DNA of 64,000 bases from Leguminivora glycinivorella (lineage: Eukaryota > Arthropoda > Insecta > Lepidoptera > Tortricidae), in NCBI RefSeq assembly GCF_023078275.1, contig NC_062977.1, forward strand, positions 16,265,118 to 16,329,117. The letters are read 5' to 3'. Below are positions 34,540-45,780 of this stretch, one piece after another. The number at the start of each line of letters is the position of its first letter. Positions within the stretch are counted from its first letter, which is position 1. The notes under the pieces were generated by a model. The model was not told where the DNA came from. It saw only the letters and a list, made by a program, of their open reading frames with translations, and did no database searches. Made by a program: the position numbers and the translations under genes.

Positions 34540-34744
34540 CCCAGCCGAGACGATACAATACAATACAATACAATACAATACAAATCCACTTTATTGCACA
34601 ACCTCAGAAATGTACATAGGAACACACACATTACAATAGATTTTATTACAGAGGTAAACAACAGATACGATATGATATGAACAGTCAGAAATTATATTAT
34701 TATAAGTAACTATGCGATGGTGTTAAACCATCGCATAGTTACTT
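34540..34744. repeat. ATACA repeat, LINE tail and hairpin
   Basis: An (ATACA)n run (about 34553-34583) precedes TCCACTTTATTGCACAACC, an antisense LINE 3' end. It is followed by the hairpin AAGTAACTATGCGATGGT / ACCATCGCATAGTTACTT (34704-34744; 18-bp perfect arms, 5-bp loop). Confidence 0.65.
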
Positions 34745-35244
34745 ACTACTTCTGTGTAGGGGGGCGCGGCGTCCGAAAGATGCCACTAAAACACTAAGAT
34801 ATCTTGGTTATGGTTATGGCGTCTATAGCAATAACTTTTTAACTTCAGGGCCTTAAAAAAACTATGAAATAATGGTTACATTTAAAATATCACGATTGCA
34901 CTGATTAACGATCGCACTAAATAACAGTTTTTCCTTGGATAACTGTTTCACAGTTACTCCGATTTCAATTGTTTTTATTTAACTTTACGGTGCTTAACGG
35001 TAGGTGTCAATTAAACAACAAAAAATGTGTTCGATTAGGTAAGAGGGATAAGCGTATTTTTTTTTTTTAATTGACCTACTCTAGGCCCCTTACTACTTGA
35101 TAAGTACTGCTAAAGAATTAAAATTGCCTAAATTGAATTCATAGTTTACACGATTTTAAGGTACGTTCTAGTTACGATATGGGCCCGATATTTCAGTACT
35201 TATACCTACCGACATATCTGATCGAAATGAGGCAGGCAAGCATG

Positions 35245-35890
35245 GTATAACATCAGGCCGTCCCTTTTAGTCCATGGGCCAGCTGGTCTAATTTTGCCAA
35301 ACGGTATAATTTGGGGGTACTAAGTTTCCTTTTTACAGCAGTTAGGTAGGCCTATAAGGATGTTAAAAAACCATGATTGCCATCTCAAAATGGTAGCTAA
35401 ACAAAATGGCCGCCAATCCAAGATGGCGGATATTGAGTTTTAAAAAATCGACCATAACTCCAGAAGTATTGGTCCGATTTCATTTTTATTTTTTTTAAAC
35501 GAAAGCTCTTTTTCTGTACTTAAATACTTGACATTCATTGTTTCGCTAAATTCAACCATTAGTTAGTAATTAACGAAAAATATAAAAAAAATATCTTTTT
35601 TTCTAAAACTTTCTGTCAAAAATCATGTTTCTACAAAATACCTTGCATATTCTAATAAATATTTAAATGCAGAAAAATAGTACCATTAATCACCTTTAAT
35701 TTGATGTATAAAAGATACATATTTAATTTATAAAAACACATAGAGGCTTAAATTTAAAGCTGCCTTCGTTGAAATTCACCGTTGTGCATACAGTACTAAA
35801 AGCTTCAGGTTGGAGTGCATACAATACTAAAAGATGTGTGCAGTTGGGGTGCATACAGTACTAAAAGATGTTGTAGAGTACAAATATGCT
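35245..35890 (+). repeat. Left terminal inverted repeat of the large element
   Basis: It includes AAAATGGCCGCCAATCCAAG, ATCGACCATAACTCCAGAAG and GTTGTGCATACAGTACTAAA. The inner end has a local expansion: GTGCATACA(G/A)TACTAAAAG occurs three times (about 35785, 35816 and 35850), against once in the right arm. Confidence 0.88.
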
Positions 35891-36098
35891 GTTTTTAGTT
35901 TATTTTAGCAATTGTACAATTAGAATAATAGTTTATGTTAATAGAACATGATAGTATCCATGAGTTTGTAGATATTCGATAGTACTAGGATAAAATTTGT
36001 TTAGATACCATATGTGCAACACACCTCAATGATGAAAATTAAGTATTTAAGTGTACTAGGTATATGACTAACATGTGTCGAGACTGTAGAACCATTAA

Positions 36099-36294
36099 CC
36101 TTTTGACCGCCACGGACGGCCACGGTGGTCACCGGAAATTCTTGCCAAGGACGCCAACGATACGGACGCCAAATGAAATAAAATTGGGACTCCGTAATGC
36201 CTAATTACGCTCATATATTCGCGAATTCGCAATGCAATTCTGTTGCGATTGTGCCTGGGAGACGGAATACTCCGTCATCATCTTGCGTATAAGG
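36099..36294 (+). mobile_element. piggyBac-like MITE, copy 1 (degraded right end)
   Basis: CCTTTTGACCGCCACGG follows TTAA (36095-36098). The far end reads TTGCGTATAAGG followed by GTTA, a weakened version of the inverted terminus and target. It is 196 bp long and the inverted counterpart of 38339-38539. CC..GG termini with a TTAA target are the hallmark of piggyBac-type elements. Confidence 0.7.
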
Positions 36295-36748
36295 GTTAGA
36301 TCGTATTCCGGATTGAAAATCGTTCCGCATTCAAGGACTCTCAGATTTGAAAAAAAAACCTACGCACGAGCGGGTTAGTGAAGAGCACCCCCAGAATTCG
36401 GGAAAACTTTAGAAATGTTCTTTAGTACAGAATTAATAGATATTTCTTACCTATATTTTACCGATTACTAAACAACGAAGCCGTTAAATACCGGATGGAC
36501 AAACTTTGAGACAAATATCACCGCTTAAAGTAGAGCCAAATATTATTAACATGTATTGTTCGTCATTACCGAACGAAAAACGTTAGAAGACGTTAATAAC
36601 AGACGTTTTAATTACCTAATCACGTGAGTTGAATTTTCATAAAAGGTGTACCAAAATGTGAATGTTTCTATGCAACTTGCTATTGAATCAGAAGAAAAGT
36701 TAGCACCCGTATCGACGAATCTCAATTAGTAGAGAGTAACTCCGGGGT

Positions 36749-36965
36749 TATGCAATCTGGCCAACTTTTTAAACAGGTAGGCATTTATAAAAGCCTCAAT
36801 AGGGATGATAGATGTATAAATGTATGCCTCAATTATCTTCGATATGCGGATAACATCGTCATCTTCAAAGAAGCACATGCTCCCCGTCAGATGCTGGAGG
36901 AACTGTATGCCGTCGGTGAGTGTTGGGTTAAAGTAGTTAAACATATAGAGGTATGTACAAATTGA
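36749..36965 (+). pseudogene. Reverse transcriptase fragment of an RTE-like LINE (YADN)
   Basis: The frame reads FKQVGIYKSLNRDDRCINV, then YLRYADNIVIFKEA and a MLEELYAVGE helix. This matches the palm region of RTE-type non-LTR reverse transcriptases, where the motif is normally F/YADDIV. Here the second catalytic aspartate is asparagine (YADN), so even this fragment would be inactive. About 70 codons remain, with no endonuclease or C-terminal domain. Confidence 0.78.
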
Positions 36966-37049
36966 AAGTTACGGCAAGAACAGACTTATCCAAAGCTCCA
37001 TATTTCAGCCTTTATAACAAGTAACAGAAGATACGTTATCCGGAACAAC

Positions 37050-37600
37050 AAATAAAGGTTGGGTTAAGGAATGCCATAAACGACTAACGGAGGTAAGTCA
37101 TAATAACAAAATCATCCTTCAATGGACCAAAGGACACAGTGGATGTCGAGGTGATGATGCGGCCTACGAGCTGGCCAGGCAGCTGGGGTCGACTGCCGAT
37201 TCTCCCGATGTCCTTCAGCAAGGTATGCTCAATATGAAACTACACACAGCACACTGGCAAAACCAGATCAAATGCTGCAGTCAAACAAGCCAAGCCTAGC
37301 ATCAATGGAAAACTCACAAAGACGCTCCTTCAACTAGGGAAAGTCCGCCTGAGAATGGTAACCAATGTCAGAACAGATCGTAGACTACTTAACAAACATA
37401 TTTTCATAACAGATGCTATGAACATTCCCCTGTGACGAGGGTGCCTCTCACCTGGTGATGGAGTGAGCAGAGTGGCTCCATACAGGAAGAAACATCTCGG
37501 ATCCCCGAGAGACCTCTCCAAAGTTCTCCTACTCAACATTAAAGGTCTAATAGGATTTCTCGAGGAGATAAGCTGGCAGGATTAGCTAAATCCCCCACAT
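37050..37600 (+). pseudogene. RNase H domain relic of an R1/Jockey-like LINE
   Basis: From about 37060 the triplets read WVKECHKRLTEVSHNNK, then ILQWTKGHSGCRGDDAAYEL, the WxxGHxGxxGNxxADELA signature of retrotransposon RNase H with the usual asparagine and final aspartate altered. Further on (about 37330-37420, other frame) RLRMVTNVRTDRRLLNKH matches the helix following RNase H in the same elements. Frameshifts and stops separate the blocks. It comes from a different LINE type than the RTE-like fragment 90 bp upstream. Confidence 0.72.
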
Positions 37601-38338
37601 CACGCAAAATAGGCACAAAACGTCGAGTTGTGGCGAACCATAACACAATACAGAGACTTGGGTCGGCCTCGCTGCCGGCGGAGATCACACGGAGGACTTG
37701 GATGCCTTTTGTACGCTAAAGGACGTATTAAGGGCAAGGATACCAGTCACTGGAGACCAACATGTTTGATCAGTGTGTAACTGGGTACTTCCCACCGTGA
37801 CATAAGCTTGCGAGACGTGGACACTAACAATGTACTAAATGAAGAAGCTAAAAGTTGCATAGAGCACAACACGTTCGGTATGTCTTTCTACGATGGAAGC
37901 GAAACGAGATGATGCTGATGCGGCGACGGGTCAGAATTATAGAGATCGTATTGCTACTCTAAAATGGGCTTGGGCCGGGCCAGGGCACGTAAGTCGTGAT
38001 TGAAGGTGGAATGCCTGCTATAAAAGTTCGAAAAATTAGGAGAAAATTAATCTGTTACCTGTGATTGTCTTGAAGGCTTGATATTGGTGATATTGGCTCT
38101 ACAATCTACATTAACGGTAATAAGTAATATATTTCTGTGCGTAAATTAAGGTTTATTCGGTAGGTACCTATATCACGTTGTTTAGTAGTCGGATACTCCA
38201 TAGATTTGCCTTATTAATGCATTATAGTGAATTTCTCAAGACTATTTTTCTTTTGGGGTGTGTTCTTCACCTTTTGTATGCAAGGATTATTTTAACTAAA
38301 TATAAGTTTTCTCGAACACGGATCAGGGTTAGGCTTAA

Positions 38339-38539
38339 CCTTTTAAACGCCAAATAGTGAAAAAGAATACGTCGTGCCCCGGATACCAGACAGACGTGGA
38401 TCGCGATTATTTGAGCAAAATTAGGTGTTAAGAAGGCCCGCATGGGTCCCCAATGTAATTGGCAAAACTGATGGCCATGGTTGGCGTCCTTAGGAAGCAT
38501 TTCCAGCGACGGCCATATCCGCCCATGGTGGTCAAAAGG
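38339..38539 (-). mobile_element. piggyBac-like MITE, copy 2, with TTAA duplication
   Basis: CCTTTTAAACGCCA at 38339 and TGGTGGTCAAAAGG ending at 38539 are the inverted ends. TTAA lies exactly on both sides (38335-38338 and 38540-38543). It is 201 bp long, non-coding, and in inverse orientation to copy 1 some 2 kb away. Confidence 0.82.
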
Positions 38540-38579
38540 TTAATGTGATGAGATAGGACCTCAACTATGTCTAGTTTAT

Positions 38580-39760
38580 TTATTTTGTATTATCTCGGTT
38601 GGTTGGCGCTGTATCACTAAAGAAATTTTATACAAATAATCAAATATCACGTTCATTGCGGCAGTCCATTTCGTTAACTTTACGGTAGTGCTGTATAAGG
38701 TTCATTAGACCTGTTTCTTGACTTATCGTTGTAGCGTTATAGGGTCGTAAAGATCTGTTCGAGATGCTTGTCTTTAAGTGCAATCTACTGGCTGGTGGTA
38801 TTCTTTTTTGTCCTTTTTTAAATTGTAACATACTTTCAATGAAAGAATTAACATAACATTTAAACCGTTTCTAAATCGGCAGACCGGAAGACTATTAAAT
38901 CTAAAAAAATAACCTGTCAGATCCTTTCGACCCTATATTCGTTCTAAATGATCAACTAATCGATAAAGGATTAGGGTTGTGAAAACAAAATATCGATAAA
39001 CTTAATAAGTGCCTGGTTGGATGGATATATTCTCTAATATTTGGATATTTTTGTGGTTCAGATTAGCGGGCTACGGGTGAATGTGATACATTTTGAAGAA
39101 CCATCAAAGTGTTGCCGGTGGTTGGACTTGTATAAATGTCATTATTGGTACTCACTTTTCGACGAAGTCGATGAACTGGTGTCAATGGCGTAGGTCTTTC
39201 GTTACTTGGTGGTCCAGAGTCCGTATCTTTTCGACGTTTGGCGTTATTTTCAACGTCTCCAGTGGACATTAAAAGCATTAGTCTGGATCGCTTCATGGTG
39301 CAGTACAATCACAGTCAAACCACAAAACAATTATCTCATACTGCTAATACATAGCATTAGAGATATGCACTTCATCCACTCGTACATACAGTAAAGTAGT
39401 CTATCGAATGTTGTTTACACTGACTGTACTCGAAGGCTGCACTAGAGAAACTAATGATAATTCTAGTGCGGCTATCAGGTCCTCGGGTATCAGGTCGAAA
39501 ACATCTGATACCCGCACTAGGTGAAAAAAATTTCTTCCCTGTCGGTATGAGATACAATCGACCCGATAGGTTTTTATTATGCCGAAATGAAACATTCATA
39601 GAGACAATTCTAAAAATATATTTGTCTCTTTTCTACTCCTTTGGAAATAGAAGCTACCTGTCCCGTACCAGCAGAAGGAATAGTATTTTAGCTACCGCCC
39701 CGCGGGATAGTTCATCATCGGATCTTATAGACCTGATACCGCAATGAACGTGATATCTAA
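38580..39760 (-). other. Minus-strand frames, possible degraded transposase
   Basis: Three short minus-strand frames (39599-39372, 39308-39063, 38831-38640) lie in the interior of the large element and read in the same direction. The middle one has a basic start, MKRSRLMLLMSTGD, followed by a Pro/Arg-rich segment. No transposase motif (for example DDE spacing) could be recognised, and I do not propose how they would join. Confidence 0.25.
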
Positions 39761-39879
39761 AACTGTACTTTACCTATGACATATTTTATTATATTCTTAA
39801 AGCTAATGGATTTCGGATACTAACATGTTCAGTTCTTTTCTTAATTGTAAGTACAATTGCAGAAATATACTAAAAACAG

Positions 39880-40506
39880 CATATTAGTAATCTACAACTT
39901 CGACCTGAAGCTTTTAGTACTGTATGCACAACGGTGAATTTCAACGAAGACAGAATTAAAATTAAGCCTCTAATGTGTTTTTGTAAATTAAGTCTGTATC
40001 TTTTATACATCAAATTAAAGGTAATTAATAGCACTATTTTTCTGCATTTAAATATTTATTAGAATATGCAAGGTATTTTGTAGAAACATGATTTTTGACA
40101 AAAAGTCTTAGAAAAAAAGATATTTTTTTTATATTTTTCGTTAATTACTAACTAATGGTTGAATTTATCGAAACAATGAATATAACAAATATTTGAGTAC
40201 ACAAAAAGAGCTTTCGTTTAAAAAAAATAAAAATGAAATCGGACCAATACTTCTGGAGTTGTGGTCGATTTTTTAAAACTCAATATCCGCCATCTTGGAT
40301 TGGCGGCCATTTTGTTTAGCTACCATTTTGAGATGGCAATCATGGTTTTTTAACATCCTTATAGGCCTACCTAACTGCTGTAAAAAGGAAACTTAGTACC
40401 CCCAAATTATACCGACTTCTTCACTGGCCCATGGACTATTTAGCACTATTTGTAAGTGCGCTTAGGGACGACACTGATGTTTTATCGTTTATCGCGCGAC
40501 CATGCT
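39880..40506 (-). repeat. Right terminal inverted repeat of the large element
   Basis: Reverse complement of 35245-35890, including CTTGGATTGGCGGCCATTTT and TCTGGAGTTGTGGTCGATT. The outer end TTTATCGCGCGACCATGC is complete here but partly deleted in the left arm. Confidence 0.88.
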
Positions 40507-40630
40507 ATCGGTAATATGTATTTAATGCACATTTTTGACGCACACTTATTCATGTTGGATATATTGATTATTGGACTCCGGAAACGGTCTCAATATTGCG
40601 ACAAGCGAATATCGCAACAAATTTTAAATC

Positions 40631-41464
40631 ATAAATAAATAAATAAATAACGGGGACACCTTACACAGATGAACTTAGCCCCAAACTCAGAGCAGTAAAT
40701 ACAACTACCCTTTTTAGGGTTCCGTAGTCAACTAGGAACCCTTATAGTTTCGCCATGTCTGTCTGTCCGTCCGTCCGTCCGTCCGTCCGCGGATAATCTC
40801 AGTAACCGTAAGCACTAGAAAGCTGAAATTTGGTACCAATATGTATATCAATCACGCCAACAAAGTGCAAAAATAAAAAATGGAAAAAAATGTTTTATTA
40901 GGGTACCCCCCCTACATGTAAAGTGGGGGCTGATTTTTTTTTCATTCCAACCCCAACGTGTGATATATTAATGGATAGGTATTTAAAAATGAATAAGGTT
41001 TTACTAAGATCGTTTTTTGATAATATTAATATTTTCGGAAATAATCGCTCCTAAAGGAAAAAAAAGTGCGTCCCCCCCCCTCTAACTTTTGAACCATATG
41101 TTTAAAAAATATGAAAAAAATCACAAAAGTAGAACTTTATAAAGCCTTTCTAGGAAAATTGTTTTGAACTTGATAGGTTCAGTAGTTTTTGAGAAAAATA
41201 CGAAAAACTACGGAACCCTACACTGAGCGTGGCCCGACACGCTCTTGGCCGGTTTTTCTTAAATCTGTGGCCCCAAACTAAGCAAAGCTTGTGCTATGGT
41301 TGCATATGATATGGACGATATACATACTTAAATAGATGAATACATACTTAATCCTTACTTATACATGTGTGTTAATCACACAAATAAATGCCTTTACCGG
41401 GATTCAAACTCAGGACCGTGGCTCAGCAGGCAGGGTCACTACCGACTGAGCCAGACCGGTCGTC
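40631..41464 (-). mobile_element. Family A SINE split by another element
   Basis: The tail (AAATAAATAAATAAATAACG, then GGGGACACCTTACACAGATG) is at 40631-40700. The remaining body and head, ending GACTGAGCCAGACCGGTCGT, are at 41268-41464. Together they equal the reverse complement of 28950-29210. The 40711-41258 element interrupts it. A CCCCAAACT(A/C)AG segment is present on both sides of the insert (about 40679 and 41271). Confidence 0.87.
40711..41258 (+). mobile_element. Non-autonomous dispersed element with TCCG run (copy 3, nested)
   Basis: Same termini and body as 15718-16371 (GGGTTCCGTAGTCAACTAGG to CGCTCTTGGCCGGTTTTT), with only about six TCCG units. It lies inside the SINE at 40631-41464, so it transposed after that SINE arrived. 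Confidence 0.88.
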
Positions 41465-43270
41465 AGCCGCCGTCAATTGACCGCACAACACAACACTCAT
41501 AACTCGCAAGGAAAAAAACGGTGTATCCAATAGCCAAGTAAATACCTGAAATAAACATGTACCGTTTGAGGTCGACGAACGTGAATTAGTAAATTGGACG
41601 TGCAAACTGACTTTTAGTAGAAATGAACGTCTTTTGACATGTTTGTTCCGGATAAATGCAGAATACTGGACGTCATTGTTTAATGACAAGTCTGCTTTAC
41701 TCCGGATTTCTAAGAATTTAGGAACATTCTTATAGTTAAGTTAAGTTTTTGAAATTAAATGGCCTCAGTCCACTGGGACTATTTTGCTAGTGTCAAGGTG
41801 ATATAAGCTAATTGTTATTGATTTTGGTACGTTAAGTACGACAGTGTACGGTGAGTTGGCAATTGTAAATTGATAGCTAGATTTTACAAGAGCACGTGGA
41901 CTACCGGCCGTTGACGACAAAAAAGTGGCTAAATGCGTTTCGAGATTAATTCTCCATCAGCTTCTCACTATAACATTAGTTTAATGCATAATAAGCTATC
42001 GATATTACACTTTAAACAACGTTAATGAGCAAAAGAAAAATAAATTATTCACGACACGATACCGCTAAGATGGCGTTCGAACCAGAAGTCTTCTTATAGT
42101 TTACGAATGTTAGTCATTTGACAACGTGTCAAAGTTGGTTAAATGCTACTAGAGCTTTTTAGTTTTGACAGCCGATGCAAATGTTATTTTAAGCGTCAAA
42201 CTTCGAACGAAATTTGACGTTTGCTTAACCCGTGCATAGGTCACGGGGCTATGCTATACAGCGCGTAAACGTAATAAGGGCGATAAATGAAACCAGGCAT
42301 ATAATTCAATATTGTCATCATTAATTAAAAGGTGTTTTTGAGTTACTCTTAATTTTCACCCCATAGAGAATTTTTGAAAAATTTCCCAGCAGCAATACTG
42401 TAAACGTGGTTGCGATGACAATCAATGACAACTGTCAACGAGCGTTTAACGCGTGTATGTTTGCATGACGTTGCGGGCCGAATTAATTTGAATGGATAAA
42501 AAAAATATTTCAATTTTAATTAAAAGTTATCTAATTCCATTTTATATGTCCTATACTCACCACTGTTAAGAGGTTCGCCTGTATTAGGTTTATACCCTGT
42601 ATAAGTCGTTGCTAGTTTAGCTTGGCCTGTCTTGTAAGAGTCCTAAGTAGGTAGGTATGTCAATTTGACAAAGAGCTAGTCGAAACTTGGAAGGGCGCTG
42701 ATCGTCGTATTTCCTTCCTTCCTGAAGTTTAGCACTCACCTTACGCAGTGAATTTACGACAAAATTCTGATCATTTTAGGGTAAGTATGACATTATTAAT
42801 TTCAAGAATGTTTTTACTTATTCATCTGCGTAAAAACAAAAGCACATCTAATGTAGCACAATGTAAGTTACGCGTTGCGTCTGTTCTGTGTCATAAAAGT
42901 GTTATATGTGTGTGAACGTCATTATAAAACCGGTAGTTATAAGTAATCTGTGATGATGTAACGCGATCGATTAAAAACATATATTTACATACATAAACTC
43001 ACGCATGTACTTATTCCCAAAAGAGTGCATGAAACCGCGCATGTTCCAGCGCAATTAAGGGGTTAGATAAAAAAAGTTGCTAGCCGTATTGCTCACACCA
43101 CAATTAAACTCATATCTCACAGTCAACTTCTACCAACGAAATGAAAAGGTCAAAGGTATCTAAAAAAAATATTTCTTGGCATTTTGACTCTGACTGTGCA
43201 AAACTTTTCCTTCTTCTTTCTGATTCTTTTTTCTGAAATCACGCTCTCCTTATGAATTTTACAAACTAAC
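41465..43270. other. Non-coding DNA, no gene seen
   Basis: No supported gene. Moderately GC-rich patches near 42060-42270 and 42400-42480. Confidence 0.4.
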
Positions 43271-43395
43271 AGTGCGTTTTCACACTACCCGATCTGATAT
43301 GGGATGTAGGAAGGATTTCAAAGGAAAACATCTATGGGTTATTATGGCATATCGGTCGGACATCCAATTCGGATCGGATAATGTGAAAACGCACT
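43271..43395. mobile_element. MITE with AGTGCGTTTTCACA termini
   Basis: AGTGCGTTTTCACACTACC at 43271 and GATAATGTGAAAACGCACT ending at 43395 are inverted. The 125-bp element also has internal CCGATCTGATAT / ATTCGGATCGG pairing. A half copy is at 7229-7312. Confidence 0.85.
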
Positions 43396-43675
43396 CAAAG
43401 AAGAAGATACAGTTTTATGCGTCCGTCTTTTGTCTCTCACAACGCAAATGTTAGTTTTTGCCGTTAACAAGAGTGAGTGAAATGAAACTGTACCTCGTTC
43501 TCGTGAAATGTAAGACATGTGACAATTTATACGCATCGTTTAGCGCACGGCTCACTCTGTCAAAACATTTATTTACACGTGTAGTTGTAATACTTACCCA
43601 GATAAAGAAAACTAAACTCTGTAAATTAACAACATATATTTTTTGCTCTTTTATAGTTTCAAAAAAGACATGAAT

Positions 43676-43944
43676 AAGCATTTTCTGAATTTGGGACCCC
43701 CCAATTAGCGTAAGTTGTTAACAAAAATTAACTCACTGTCAGATTTGTGACGATAATTAAGCAAAAGATTCTATAAAAATATTGTGTTTGTGTTAATTAC
43801 AAAACTTTAAGCGATAATGAGAATGGGAAAAAAGTATATTTTTAGACAGATTTTATGCTTAATTTTGGTCACAAAACTGACAGTGAGTTAATTTTTGTTA
43901 ACAACTTACGCTAATTGGGGTGTCCCAAATTCTGAAAATGCCCC
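43676..43944. mobile_element. MITE with ~80-bp terminal inverted repeats (GGCATTTTC type)
   Basis: GCATTTTCTGAATTTGGGAC at 43679, continuing through TTAGCGTAAGTTGTTAACAA, is mirrored at 43857-43942 by the reverse complement with few changes. The central region is about 95 bp. The outer GGGGCATTTTC resembles the end of the intron 7 element at 61655. Confidence 0.87.
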
Positions 43945-44185
43945 TAGTTATCATTTATTTGTAGAGCAACTGAATAATGAAGTGTGTAGGTACTTTAATG
44001 AAGCTGAAAATTTGGATAATACTATCAGCTAGTCATTCAACAAACAAAAAAAAACATGATTTTAGGTACTAATAAATACGGAAAGAAATGCGGAAAGTTC
44101 TATAAAATGGATCATTGAAACGACGCATGGAAAGCGACACGGCTCTACCAATAAACCGATAATTCTAAATTCCATCAGTCCATTT

Positions 44186-44630
44186 ACCTACATATAACTT
44201 GGCTCATGATTTGCGCATAACCGCATGGCATTGCGATGAGATTATAGCTATCAAACGCAACGCTGATCTCGTGCAGAAACGGGGACAGGCGAGATGTGTC
44301 GAGAAACGCCTGGACCAAACATTTATCTATTCTCAGTCGCGTGCGAGTTTGCGATAAACCAGTGTGACGTGACCTCAAGGCATGTAGTCGGTGGGTATAA
44401 TTGATTATATTAGTGATAATAATACCCACCTGGTATACTAGCATGTACCACTTGTGCAGAATCGGGGACAGGCGAGATGGGTCGAGAAACGCCTGGACCA
44501 TTTACCTATTCTCAGTCATTTCGAGGACCATGATCGTTGGGTACCTATTTTACGAGGATATTTATAAGCGGCAATGGTACACTAGAAGGCACTTGTGCAG
44601 AAACGGGAATAGGACAGGCGAGATGTGTCT
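44186..44630. repeat. Tandem array, left part
   Basis: GCAGAA(A/T)CGGGGACAGGCGAG followed by CGAGAAACGCCTGGACCA occurs at about 44273 and 44455, with a third partial copy at about 44596. GTGCGAGTTTGCGATAAACC (44341) is repeated at about 45818 beyond the fold-back element. Periods are uneven (about 182 and 140 bp). Confidence 0.75.
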
Positions 44631-45780
44631 ATGTCGCAGTAAGATAGATAAAGCCGTTATATAGTTATAACCCTAGGGATATAATTATATGTCGTAACAT
44701 AGTTAAATGAAAGCGATTAATTGCTATCTTACTAGGAATATAACTATAATACGTTACTAGTTTAGTCATATAGTTATATGACTGGATTCAGTTTAGTGAA
44801 ATGATTGTAGGCAGGAGTGCGGCGGTGCGGCGGAGGTATAGTTATAACCCTAGGGATATAATTATATGCCGTAACATAGCTAAACGAAAGCGATTCCTTA
44901 CCATATTACTAGGAATATAATTATAATAAGTTACTAGTTTAGTTATATAATTATATCACTGGATTAAACTTAGTCTAGGGATATAATTATAATACGTCTC
45001 TAGTTAAGTAATATAGTTACATTACAGGATTAGGTTCAGAAGTATAACTGTAGCAGTGTAGTGCTGCAAATTGCACTATTTGCGATAAATATCATGTTTA
45101 TCTTGTCAGTATAAATTAAAACTGCCATCGCACAAATCCAAATCCGGTTCCTAAATGTTTGTCCCGGTTCTTTCGCCACCATAAAATTACTGGGATTTTC
45201 CGGGAAATCAAGAACCGGGAAATACCGGGAGTATGCCCTAACTGTTACGTTTTAACTAATATAGCTTTGATTCGTTTGTTTAGTAACCAAACCTTGTGTA
45301 CTATGTTCGATACAAAATAAACTTTGTTCTAACGTTAGTGACGGTGTTGTTATTCCAAATCGTCCCGCTAGACGTATTATAAAACAACACTGATTTAAAC
45401 TTTCACGATTTTTACACATATTTAAAATTGCAAACGGGACTTAATACATAGTAACTGGCGATTAAGTCCCGTTTGCAATTTTAAATACCGTATTATAATT
45501 ATATTCCTAGTAAGATGGTAATCGCTTTTGTTTAGCTATGTTACGGCATACAATTATATCCCTAGGGTTATAACTATACCTCCGCCGCACCGCCGCACTC
45601 CTACCTATAATCATTTCACTAAACTGAATCCAGTCATATAAATATATAAACTAGTAACGTATTATAGTTATATTCCTAGTAAGATAGCAAGTAATCGCTT
45701 ACGTTTAACTATGTTACGACTTATAATTATATTCCTAGGGTTATAACTATATAACGGCTTTATCTATCTTACTGCGACAT
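44631..45780. mobile_element. Fold-back element with ~300-bp arms built of CCTAGG motifs
   Basis: ATGTCGCAGTAAGATAGATA at 44631 is matched exactly by TATCTATCTTACTGCGACAT ending at 45780. The arms (44631 to about 44940, and about 45485-45780) are about 90% alike. Each arm contains repeats of the palindromic module TATAACCCTAGGGATATAAT alternating with TACTAGGAATATAACTATAA and a GCGGCGGTGCGGCGGAGG insert. The central 540 bp is non-coding. This is a fold-back-type architecture. It interrupts the tandem array on either side. Confidence 0.85.

Larger units (their letters stand above)
35245..40506. mobile_element. Large DNA element with ~0.65-kb terminal inverted repeats
   Basis: The two arms (35245-35890 and 39880-40506) are reverse complements over several hundred bases, from GCATGGT at the outer edge to TACTAAAAGCTTCAGGT (left) and ACCTGAAGCTTTTAGTA (right) inside. 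The outer end of the right arm (TATCGCGCGACCATGC) equals the termini of the short MITE at 22594-22696. The left arm has lost about 16 bp of that end. The interior (about 4 kb) holds two piggyBac-like MITEs, LINE fragments and minus-strand frames near 38640-39600 that might be transposase remains but match nothing I recognise. No target duplication could be fixed, so the superfamily is open. Confidence 0.82.

Noticed and set aside
36720..37600. Functional reverse transcriptase gene
   Set aside because: Only short blocks remain, with YADN in place of YADD, frameshifts, and domains from two different LINE types.
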